This document shows, piece by piece, positions 40,415 to 47,568 of a DNA stretch of 64,000 nucleotides. Position 1 is the stretch's first letter. Every line of letters starts with the position of its first letter. The notes beneath the pieces were generated by a model. It was not told the DNA's origin. It worked only from the letters and a program-made list of their open reading frames with translations, and ran no database searches. The stretch is from the NCBI GenBank assembly GCA_900104495.1, contig FMXS01000004.1, forward strand, positions 124,001 to 188,000, written 5' to 3'. The stretch is from Ruminococcaceae bacterium FB2012. Its GTDB lineage: Bacteria > Bacillota > Clostridia > Oscillospirales > Ruminococcaceae. The translations under genes were made by a program, and so were the position numbers.

Positions 40415-41917
40415 ATGAACATAAAACAGGCCGGGGAGCAGATAAGAAACACCGTCAAGGCTTATCTTGCGACGGACGAGGCGGGAAGGCCCCTTATCCC
40501 GCAGCATAAGCAGCGCCCGATATTCCTTATAGGTGCGCCGGGCATCGGAAAGACCGAAATAATCTCGCAGGTCGCTTCCGACCTGGGGATAGGTCTGCTC
40601 ACCTATTCCATGACACATCATACCCGCCAGAGCGCAATGGGTCTGCCGATCATCCGCAAAAAGGAATTCGAAGGAATGACCTTTGAGGCCACCGAATACA
40701 CCATGAGCGAGATAATCGCCGCAGTCTATGACCTTATGGAGCGCTCCGGGGTAAGGAGCGGCCTCCTTTTCCTGGACGAGATCAACTGCGTTTCCGAGAC
40801 TCTCACTCCCGTTATGCTCCAATTCCTGCAATACAAGGAGTTCGGCGGCAGACGGCTCCCCGAGGGCTGGATAGTAGTGACGGCGGGCAATCCCCCGGAG
40901 TACAACAGCTCAGTGCGTGAGTTCGATACTGTCACCTGGGACAGGCTGAAGCGTATCGACGTTGAGCCCGATATGTCCGCATGGAAGGAGTATACCTATT
41001 CCGCAGGCGTTCACGGCGCAGTGATCTCCTATCTTGAGATAAAGCCGCAGAATTTCTACCGCATAGAAAAAACCGCATCGGGCCGCAGTTTTGTGACGGC
41101 GAGAGGCTGGGACGATCTGAGCCGGGTCCTCGGGGTGTATGAAAAGCTGGGTATCCCAGCTGATAAGGAACTTGTGGGACAGTATATCCAGGACCGCCGC
41201 ACTTCGGAGGATTTCGCGGCATACTACGAACTCTACCGCAAATATCAGAGCGACTACCGCATTGACGATATACTTTCGGGATGTGAGGATGCTGAGATCA
41301 GCGACAGAGCCCAAGCGGCATCCTTTGACGAGCGGTATGCGCTGCTGGGCCTTATGCTGGATGCCGTCGGCAGGGAGTGCGGAGAAATGCTGTCCCGGGA
41401 CGGCGATATGATGCTTGTGAAGAAAAAGCTCTCCGAGATAAAGGATGCCTGCGCCGAGGGCGGCGATGCTGCATCACTTCTCCGCGCCGCCGCAGAGGAA
41501 CTGGACGCTGAGCGGGATCGTCTTATCTCAGCAAATAATCTGTCCAAAAAAGCGGACGATAGTATACTCCGCCGCAGAGCTATGCTGCTTGAACTTGCCT
41601 CAAAAGCCGACGGCGGTTTTGACAGCACCGAAGAGCGTTTCAAGTCGGATGCCGCAGCATTCATTGCCGAGACCAAAAAGGTACGCGAGCACCTTGACAA
41701 CACATTCCGCTTCACGAACCGCGTTTTCGGCACCGACAGAGAACTGCTGATAATTCTTACGGAGGTCGCTGCCAATCCCAACACTGCCCGATTTATCGGC
41801 TTGTACGGCTGTGACGAGTATTACCGCTACGACAAAGAGCTGATGTTCCACGAGCGCCGACTTGAAATAATCGACGAGCTCAACCGTCTGCACTCCCAAG
41901 GCGGAGATGCTTTCTGA
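40415..41917 (+). CDS. MoxR-type AAA+ ATPase
   Basis: 500 residues; ATG after CGGAGGCTGAATATC. Walker A GAPGIGKT (about 46-53), Walker B LLFLDEIN, sensor-1 region VVTAGNPPEYN and an arginine in TWDRLKRID make an intact AAA+ module (about 1-300). The C-terminal about 200 residues are helical, Glu/Lys/Ala-rich and probably coiled coil. MoxR ATPases remodel or activate client proteins together with VWA partners, often in metal insertion or enzyme maturation. Here the partners are the VWA and LRR proteins upstream. The client is not encoded in an obvious way nearby. Confidence 0.9.
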   Translation: MNIKQAGEQIRNTVKAYLATDEAGRPLIPQHKQRPIFLIGAPGIGKTEIISQVASDLGIGLLTYSMTHHTRQSAMGLPIIRKKEFEGMTFEATEYTMSEIIAAVYDLMERSGVRSGLLFLDEINCVSETLTPVMLQFLQYKEFGGRRLPEGWIVVTAGNPPEYNSSVREFDTVTWDRLKRIDVEPDMSAWKEYTYSAGVHGAVISYLEIKPQNFYRIEKTASGRSFVTARGWDDLSRVLGVYEKLGIPADKELVGQYIQDRRTSEDFAAYYELYRKYQSDYRIDDILSGCEDAEISDRAQAASFDERYALLGLMLDAVGRECGEMLSRDGDMMLVKKKLSEIKDACAEGGDAASLLRAAAEELDAERDRLISANNLSKKADDSILRRRAMLLELASKADGGFDSTEERFKSDAAAFIAETKKVREHLDNTFRFTNRVFGTDRELLIILTEVAANPNTARFIGLYGCDEYYRYDKELMFHERRLEIIDELNRLHSQGGDAF

Positions 41918-41947
41918 GAAATTGACTTCTCCTGCTTATCAAGCCAT

Positions 41948-41983
41948 AAAAACGACCCCATATCCGCCAGCGGATATGGGGTC
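41948..41983 (-). terminator. Terminator of the GGGtGRT operon
   Basis: Perfect 13 bp arms GACCCCATATCCG (41954-41966) and CGGATATGGGGTC (41971-41983). On the minus strand a T run (from AAAAAC at 41948-41953) follows. It may also block read-through from the MoxR gene. Confidence 0.9.
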
Positions 41984-42021
41984 AAGATATTATTCAGTCT
42001 GTTAAGTTACGAAAAACTGTA

Positions 42022-43023
42022 TCAGCCTTTCATAGCTTCTTCAACAGCAACTGCGCAAGCAACAGTAGCACCGACCATCGGGTTGTTGCCCATACCGATA
42101 AGTCCCATCATTTCAACGTGAGCGGGAACGGAGGAGGAGCCTGCAAACTGAGCATCGGAGTGCATTCTGCCCATGGTGTCGGTCATACCGTAGGAAGCAG
42201 GGCCTGCTGCCATGTTGTCAGGGTGAAGTGTACGTCCTGTGCCGCCGCCGGATGCAACGGAGAAGTACTTCTTGCCGGCATCGGTGCGCTCCTTCTTGTA
42301 TGTGCCTGCAACGGGATGCTGGAATCTTGTGGGGTTGGTGGAGTTGCCGGTGATGGAAACGTCAACGTTCTCCTTCCACATGATAGCAACGCCTTCGGTA
42401 ACGTCGTTAGCGCCGTAGCAGTTTACCTTAGCGCGGAGACCGTCGGAATAAGCCTTGCGGAATACTTCCTTGACCTCGCCGGTGTGGTAATCCATTTCAG
42501 TTTCAACATAAGTAAAGCCGTTGATCCTTGCGATGATCTGAGCGGCATCCTTGCCGAGACCGTTCAGGATAACACGCAGGGGCTTCTGACGAACTTTGTT
42601 GGCCTTCTCAGCGATACCTATAGCGCCTTCGGCAGCAGCGAAGGACTCGTGACCTGCCAGGAATGCGAAGCACTCGGTGTCTTCTTCAAGCAGCATTTTG
42701 CCCAGGTTGCCGTGGCCGAGGCCGACCTTTCTCTGATCGGCAACGGAGCCGGGGATGCAGAAAGCCTGGAGGCCCTCGCCGATAGCGGCGGCAGCGTCGG
42801 CAGCTCTGGTGCAGCCCTTCTTGATAGCAATCGCGCAGCCTACGGTGTAAGCCCACTTGGCGTTCTCAAAGCAGATGGGCTGGATGCTCTCGACCAGCTT
42901 GTAGATATCAAGACCCTTGGCCTTGCAGATCTCGGCACACTCCTCGATAGAGTTGATGCCGTATTCCTTTATAACCGCAAGGATCTGTTTTTCTCTTCTC
43001 TCATAAGATTCAAACAATGCCAT
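42022..43023 (-). CDS. GGGtGRT protein
   Basis: 333 residues; ATG after AGGGAGGATCAGTAAA. The family is named for its Gly-rich motif, seen here as SVASGGGTGRTLHPDNM. Other conserved-looking parts are LGHGNLGKMLLEEDTECFAF, AGHESFAAAEGAIG and a Gly-rich C-terminus (GLIGMGNNPMVGATVACA). No membrane helix. Members occur in anaerobes, usually directly beside an iron-sulfur scaffold-like gene, exactly as here (20 bases apart). The biochemical role is unknown; a link to cofactor assembly or anaerobic metabolism is inferred from context only. Confidence 0.92.
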   Translation of the reverse strand: MALFESYERREKQILAVIKEYGINSIEECAEICKAKGLDIYKLVESIQPICFENAKWAYTVGCAIAIKKGCTRAADAAAAIGEGLQAFCIPGSVADQRKVGLGHGNLGKMLLEEDTECFAFLAGHESFAAAEGAIGIAEKANKVRQKPLRVILNGLGKDAAQIIARINGFTYVETEMDYHTGEVKEVFRKAYSDGLRAKVNCYGANDVTEGVAIMWKENVDVSITGNSTNPTRFQHPVAGTYKKERTDAGKKYFSVASGGGTGRTLHPDNMAAGPASYGMTDTMGRMHSDAQFAGSSSVPAHVEMMGLIGMGNNPMVGATVACAVAVEEAMKG

Positions 43024-43043
43024 TTTACTGATCCTCCCTATCC

Positions 43044-43736
43044 TTATTCTTTTCTCGGGTCAACGAGCTTTACAGCGTCGGCAACTCTGCCGTACTGACC
43101 CTGAGCCTTCTCAAAAGCGGTGTTAGCGTCATCGCCGGCCTTGATGAAGTCCATCATCTTGCCGAAGTTTACGAACTTATAGCCGATGATCTCATTCTCC
43201 TCGTTGAGGGCCAGCTTGGTAACATAACCGTCGGTCATTTCAAGGTAGCGGGGACCCTTTGCCAGAGTGCCGTACATAGTACCGATCTGCGAACGGAGGC
43301 CCTTGCCCAGGTCCTCAAGGCCTGCACCTACAACAAGACCGCCCTCGGAGAACGCGGACTGAGATCTGCCGTAAACGATCTGGAGGAAAAGCTCTCTCAT
43401 AGCAGTATTGATAGCGTCGCAAACCAGGTCGGTATTGAGAGCTTCAAGAACTGTTCTGCCGGGAAGGATCTCGGAAGCCATAGCTGCGGAATGGGTCATG
43501 CCCGAGCAGCCGATAGTCTCAACGAGACACTCCTGGATAACGCCCTCTTTAACGTTGAGGGTGAGCTTGCAGGTGCCCTGCTGAGGAGCGCACCAGCCGA
43601 TGCCGTGTGTAAAGCCGGAGATGTCCTTGATCTCTTTTGCCTTGACCCACTTAGCTTCCTCGGGAATAGGAGCAGCGCCGTGAGCAACGCCCTGTGCGAT
43701 AGGGCACATTGTTTCAACTTCGTGCGAATAGATCAT
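43044..43736 (-). CDS. Iron-sulfur cluster assembly scaffold (NifU/IscU-like) protein
   Basis: 230 residues; ATG after GAAAGGAGTATTAAAAA. A NifU-N-like domain is suggested by the Cys positions GWCAPQQGTC and ETIGCSGMTHSAAMASEI, followed by GRTVLEALNTDLVCDAI. The last about 90 residues are family-specific (GYKFVNFGKMMDF, then a charged tail). It should bind iron-sulfur clusters transiently. It is first in an operon with the GGGtGRT gene, pointing to a dedicated rather than general scaffold role. Confidence 0.85.
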   Translation of the reverse strand: MIYSHEVETMCPIAQGVAHGAAPIPEEAKWVKAKEIKDISGFTHGIGWCAPQQGTCKLTLNVKEGVIQECLVETIGCSGMTHSAAMASEILPGRTVLEALNTDLVCDAINTAMRELFLQIVYGRSQSAFSEGGLVVGAGLEDLGKGLRSQIGTMYGTLAKGPRYLEMTDGYVTKLALNEENEIIGYKFVNFGKMMDFIKAGDDANTAFEKAQGQYGRVADAVKLVDPRKE

Positions 43737-43782
43737 TTTTTAATACTCCTTTCGGTTTATGGACATAAAAGCCCTTATAGAT

Positions 43783-43811
43783 ATAATACTACATCTTGTC
43801 TGTTAAATCAA
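43783..43811 (-). promoter_or_regulatory. Promoter of the scaffold-GGGtGRT operon
   Basis: Minus-strand TTGATT (43811..43806), 17 bp spacer, TATTAT (43788..43783). Confidence 0.7.
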
Positions 43812-43882
43812 GTCTTTTTTATAAATATTTTGGGGAAGGCTGAAGCCTGCTTTTCCGATATGATTTATGTATTTACACCCCC

Positions 43883-43911
43883 TTGATATTTTTTTCGTTT
43901 TGATGTATAAT
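43883..43911 (+). promoter_or_regulatory. Promoter of the C_GCAxxG_C_C gene
   Basis: TTGATA (43883-43888), 17 bp spacer, TATAAT (43906-43911), divergent from the scaffold promoter. Confidence 0.75.
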
Positions 43912-43938
43912 TGTAAAAAACAAGGAGCTGATCTTGAT

Positions 43939-44418
43939 ATGAATACCGACCACACCGAGCTTGCCTGTCAGAATTTTGCCGACGGGATGAACTGCGCACA
44001 GGCGGTCTTTGCGGCTTTTACCGATGTTACGGGCTTTGATAAGGAAACTGCCATGCGGCTCTCTTCCTCTTTCGGCGGAGGGATGGGCAGGATGCGTGAA
44101 GTCTGCGGGACCTGTTCGGCAATGTTTATGATAGCCGGGCTGCTTTACGGCCTCGGCGAAGGCTTTACAGACGGGGAAAAGGCGGAGCATTACCGCCGGA
44201 TCCAGTATCTTGCGGAGCAGTTCAAGCAGAAGCACGAAACTATCGTTTGCCGTGATCTGCTGAAAGGTCTTGCCGTGACCTCCGCGCCGGAGCCCGAGCG
44301 CAGGACAGAGCAGTATTACAAAGTCCGTCCCTGTATAAGATTTGTCCGCACCGCAGCGGAGATACTTGATAAATACATCGCCGAAAATCCGCCCAAGGCC
44401 GGAAAAATATCCGGGTAA
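43939..44418 (+). CDS. C_GCAxxG_C_C family redox protein
   Basis: 159 residues from ATG 43939 (AAGGAGCTGATCTTGAT upstream; longer frame rejected because it runs through the promoter). The family Cys pattern is visible: GMNCAQAVFAAF, then SSFGGGMGRMREVCGTCSAM, then IVCRDLLKG and RPCIRFV. These small proteins are thought to be redox-active and are often fused or linked to oxidoreductases. It is divergent from the scaffold-GGGtGRT operon, which may point to a shared redox or Fe-S theme (inference). Confidence 0.9.
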   Translation: MNTDHTELACQNFADGMNCAQAVFAAFTDVTGFDKETAMRLSSSFGGGMGRMREVCGTCSAMFMIAGLLYGLGEGFTDGEKAEHYRRIQYLAEQFKQKHETIVCRDLLKGLAVTSAPEPERRTEQYYKVRPCIRFVRTAAEILDKYIAENPPKAGKISG

Positions 44419-44460
44419 AAAACAGACCCCGAGGATGTCCTCGGGGCTGTATTGCTTTTT
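44417..44460 (-). terminator. Terminator of the GNAT gene
   Basis: Arms CAGACCCCGAGGA (44423-44435) and TCCTCGGGGCTG (44438-44449). The minus-strand tail is T-rich (from AAAAAA at 44417-44422), with a weaker T run at 44455-44460 on the plus side, so it probably serves both converging genes. Confidence 0.85.
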
Positions 44461-44466
44461 GGAACG

Positions 44467-45126
44467 TCATTCGCGGCCTATGACAGAGTGCCGGTGGATG
44501 TAGAATTCCTCCTGGCTGGGCTGCCAGGCCTTGACCTTCGGCGGGAACAGCGCGTCGTATTCCGCAACGGCCTTTTCGTCATTGCAGGGCTCGTCGGCGT
44601 CGTTCTGATAATAATACCACTTTCTGCCGTCAAATACGCCTTCTTTAAGCTCCTTGACCAGCAGCGCGGAGGGATAGATGTCCCCTTCAAAGCAGACGTT
44701 GTACTTCCGGCAGCTTTTGTAGCCGCGGGCAACGTAGTTGTCGGGGTTGCCGAAGTTGATTACCGTGTCATAGCCCATTCCGACAGCCAGTTTGAAAGTG
44801 TATTCAAGCAGCATCTTGCCGAGGCTTTTCCTCTGATATTCGGGATGAACGCAGAGCGGTCCCATAGTCAGCACGGTCTTTTTGTTTCCTTTTTCATCAA
44901 CAAGCTCTGACTCCGAGTACATCACCAGCGCCAGGATCTTTCCGTCCTTTTCGAGAACGTAGTCCAGCTGCGGGAGAAATGCCTTGTGCTGTCTGAGCAG
45001 GTGGATGAAATAGTGCTCGCTGCACCCCGGAACGCTAAGGTTCCAGAAGGCCTCGCGGGCCAGTTCTTCTGATTCGCGGTAGTCCTTTTCCGTTTCCAAA
45101 CGGATGATATAGTCGTTTTTATTCAT
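44467..45126 (-). CDS. GNAT-family N-acetyltransferase
   Basis: 219 residues; ATG after AGGAGGAAATAAACA. The acetyl-CoA-binding signature is GPLCVHPEYQRKSLGKMLLE (Q/R-x-x-G-x-G/A type), inside a complete N-terminal GNAT fold (about 5-150). The C-terminal about 70 residues are family-specific and Trp/Tyr-rich. It transfers acetyl groups to an amine; substrate unknown. It lies downstream of tRNA-Leu on the same strand, separated by a hairpin-bearing leader. Confidence 0.9.
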   Translation of the reverse strand: MNKNDYIIRLETEKDYRESEELAREAFWNLSVPGCSEHYFIHLLRQHKAFLPQLDYVLEKDGKILALVMYSESELVDEKGNKKTVLTMGPLCVHPEYQRKSLGKMLLEYTFKLAVGMGYDTVINFGNPDNYVARGYKSCRKYNVCFEGDIYPSALLVKELKEGVFDGRKWYYYQNDADEPCNDEKAVAEYDALFPPKVKAWQPSQEEFYIHRHSVIGRE

Positions 45127-45158
45127 TGTTTATTTCCTCCTGTATTTGCTGACCGGGC

Positions 45159-45196
45159 ACGGGAGGCTTGTGTGACAGTATTCGCAAACCTCCCGT
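45159..45196 (-). promoter_or_regulatory. Leader hairpin between tRNA-Leu and the GNAT gene
   Basis: Arms ACGGGAGG (45159-45166) and CCTCCCGT (45189-45196), extendable by TTG/CAA past one mismatch, enclose about 20 nt. There is no T run, so it is more likely a processing site or translation-modulating leader than a terminator. It contains GGGAGG that could hide a ribosome binding site-like sequence. Confidence 0.4.
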
Positions 45197-45269
45197 TTAC
45201 GCTACTATCTCCAATTTGGTTTTTGTCAAAAAGACAGCTCCTTAAATGATTATTTTGCAGTTATACTGC

Positions 45270-45354
45270 TGGTGCGCCTGACAGGACTTGAACCTGCACA
45301 CCTCTCGGCATCAGAACCTAAATCTGACGTGTCTGCCAGTTTCACCACAGGCGC
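45270..45354 (-). tRNA. tRNA-Leu (UAG)
   Basis: Minus-strand cloverleaf: acceptor GCGCCTG pairs with CAGGCGC, discriminator A, encoded CCA (45272..45270). The anticodon arm is CAGA-TTTAGGT-TCTG with anticodon TAG. A long variable arm (TGCCGAGAGGTG region) is as expected for a class II tRNA, and the T arm is GCAGG-TTCAAGT-CCTGT. It reads CUA and other CUN leucine codons. Confidence 0.97.
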
Positions 45355-45365
45355 ATAGTATTTGT

Positions 45366-45394
45366 ATTATATCACAGCCGACCCGTATTGTCAA
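45366..45394 (-). promoter_or_regulatory. Promoter of tRNA-Leu
   Basis: Minus-strand TTGACA (45394..45389), 17 bp spacer, TATAAT (45371..45366); a fully consensus promoter about 12 bp before the mature tRNA 5' end. Confidence 0.88.
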
Positions 45395-45464
45395 GTATAG
45401 CATAACATTTGTCAACATAAATTGCTTTGCAATAAAAATTTAACCCGATTTTTCTTCAAAAGTG

Positions 45465-45493
45465 TTGAAATATCCTAATAAGCGTGGTATAAT
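45465..45493 (+). promoter_or_regulatory. Promoter of the recJ operon
   Basis: TTGAAA (45465-45470), 17 bp spacer, TATAAT (45488-45493). Confidence 0.8.
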
Positions 45494-45529
45494 ATAATAT
45501 TATTATCATACTGTTAAGGGGCGAGTGCG

Positions 45530-45530
45530 A
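45530..45530 (+). other. recJ start codon and operon start marker
   Basis: The ATG at 45530 follows AAGGGGCGAGTGCG and opens a five-gene operon (recJ, rel, MBL hydrolase, hemZ, rlmD) with spacings of at most 13 bases up to 53247. The cupin-TIR pair starts 66 bases later without an obvious promoter. Confidence 0.7.
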
Positions 45531-47566
45531 TGAAAAGATGGAAGATCAATGAATACAATTCTGCCGCAGTTTCTGATCTGTCAAGGAGATGCGACCTTAC
45601 TCCGCTGACATTGAAGGTCTTGAGTTCACGGGGATTCAACGATCTCGATCAGATCGCTTCATTGCTCCGTTCAGACGAGTTTGCCGATCCCTTCACCATC
45701 ACCGATATGCGCAAGGCCGCCGAGACCATAGAACAGGCTGTTGACGCCTACGAACTTATCTGTATCTACGGCGACTACGACTGCGACGGCGTTACCGCTA
45801 CGACCATACTTTACAGCTATCTTCAGAATATAGGCGCCAACGTTATGTACTACATTCCCGAACGTGCCGACGGATACGGTATGAGCATCACTGCCGTTGA
45901 AAAGCTGGCAGAGCAGGGCGTTCGGCTGATCGTCACCGTGGATAACGGCATTTCTGCAATAAACGAGGCCGAGAAGATATACGAGCTGGGCATGAAGCTT
46001 GTGGTCACCGATCACCATCAGCCTGGAGAAAAGCTCCCCCGTGCCGAAGCTGTCGTTGATCCCCACCGTGCCGACTGCACCTCCGAATACAAAGATCTCT
46101 GCGGAGCAGGGATCGCTCTTAAACTCTGCATCGCATTGAACGACGGAGAAGCCGAAACTGTTATTGAACAGTTCTCTGATATCTGCGCCATCGGAACGGT
46201 GGCGGATGTGGTCCCGCTTACGGGCGAAAATCGGAAGATCGTCAAGACCGGTCTTGCGTATTTGAAAAATACCGAAAATTTCGGTTTGGACCAACTTATG
46301 ACAAAAGCCTCCGTCAACCGTGAAAGCTTGAGTTCCACCACGATTGCCTTCCAGATCGCGCCGCGTATCAACGCTTCGGGACGTTTCGGTTCTCCTTTGA
46401 CCGCTGTCAAGGCTCTGCTTGCCGAAGACGAGGACGAAGCCGAGACCTATGTCGATACGCTGGTGACTCTCAACGAGGAACGCCGGTCCACGGAGAACGA
46501 CATCTTAAAGGCAATCCTGCATTACATAGACAATAATCCCCATGTGCTAAATCAGAGGGTGCTGATACTTGCCGGAAATGCCTGGCATCACGGCGTTATC
46601 GGCATTGTTGCCGCCAAGCTGCTGGAGCAGTTCGGAAAGCCCACGATCCTGCTTTCAATTGAGGATAACGGTTTTGCAAGAGGCTCTGCAAGAAGCATCA
46701 AGGGCTTCAACATCTTTGAATGTCTCACCTATGCTTCCGATCTTCTGGATCATTACGGCGGGCATGAATGTGCCGGCGGTCTCACAGTTTCCAAAGATAA
46801 GATCGGTGAGCTGACTAAGCGCATCTACAAGTTTGCCGAACGTTTTGATATGATGCCGACCCTCTCCGTTGACTCCGATTTCACCCTGGAACCTGCGGAT
46901 CTTACCGTTGAAAATGTAAAGGGACTTTCGGTGCTCGAGCCTTTCGGTGCCGGGAACAGCAGACCCGTTTTTGCAATGATCGACGCTGCCGTTGAGAAGG
47001 TTGAACCTCTCTCCGGAGGAAAGCATTCCCGTCTTCAGCTGAATTATCGCGGCACCCAGTATTATGCACCGATCTTCAACGTCTCTCCCTCCGTTCTCGG
47101 AATCAATCAGGGCGACAGGCTCGATCTTGCCGTAAACCTTGAAATTAACGAATACGGCGGAAAGCAGAGTATCAATCTGCGGATCGTCGATCAACGTCCT
47201 CACGGCATTAACCAGGACAGATACTTTAATGCCCGCGATTGCTACGAGCGATTTTCCCTCGGAGCGGAGCTTCCGCTGGCTTTTCTGAAAAAGATAGATC
47301 CCTCACGGGAAGAACTGGTGCTTGTTTACAAAAAGCTCAGCGCCGAAAAGGAAATGGACATCGATGGGTTGTATATGTCCCTTCGCTCAGCTACAATGAA
47401 TTACTGCAAGCTTAGGATCATACTTGACGCTTTTGTTCAGACCGGCCTCAGCGTGCTTTCAGCTTCAGCAAACAGCGTAAAGCTTCTGCCCGTTACACAG
47501 AAAGTCGATCTTGACAGCGCAGATGTGCTGACAAGGTTAAGATCAAAAATCAATAAGGAGGAATGA
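45530..47566 (+). CDS. recJ: Single-stranded-DNA-specific exonuclease RecJ
   Basis: 678 residues. DHH-family 5'-3' exonuclease used in recombination and base-excision repair. Motifs: YGDYDCDGVTA (motif I), VTVDNGI (motif II), VTDHHQPGEKLP (DHH motif) and the DHHA1 segment RGSARSIKGFNIFECL followed by GGHECAGGLTV. An OB-fold-containing region (about 450-560) and a short C-terminal domain follow. First gene of the recJ operon, with its own promoter. Confidence 0.96.
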   Translation: MKRWKINEYNSAAVSDLSRRCDLTPLTLKVLSSRGFNDLDQIASLLRSDEFADPFTITDMRKAAETIEQAVDAYELICIYGDYDCDGVTATTILYSYLQNIGANVMYYIPERADGYGMSITAVEKLAEQGVRLIVTVDNGISAINEAEKIYELGMKLVVTDHHQPGEKLPRAEAVVDPHRADCTSEYKDLCGAGIALKLCIALNDGEAETVIEQFSDICAIGTVADVVPLTGENRKIVKTGLAYLKNTENFGLDQLMTKASVNRESLSSTTIAFQIAPRINASGRFGSPLTAVKALLAEDEDEAETYVDTLVTLNEERRSTENDILKAILHYIDNNPHVLNQRVLILAGNAWHHGVIGIVAAKLLEQFGKPTILLSIEDNGFARGSARSIKGFNIFECLTYASDLLDHYGGHECAGGLTVSKDKIGELTKRIYKFAERFDMMPTLSVDSDFTLEPADLTVENVKGLSVLEPFGAGNSRPVFAMIDAAVEKVEPLSGGKHSRLQLNYRGTQYYAPIFNVSPSVLGINQGDRLDLAVNLEINEYGGKQSINLRIVDQRPHGINQDRYFNARDCYERFSLGAELPLAFLKKIDPSREELVLVYKKLSAEKEMDIDGLYMSLRSATMNYCKLRIILDAFVQTGLSVLSASANSVKLLPVTQKVDLDSADVLTRLRSKINKEE

Positions 47567-47568
47567 CC

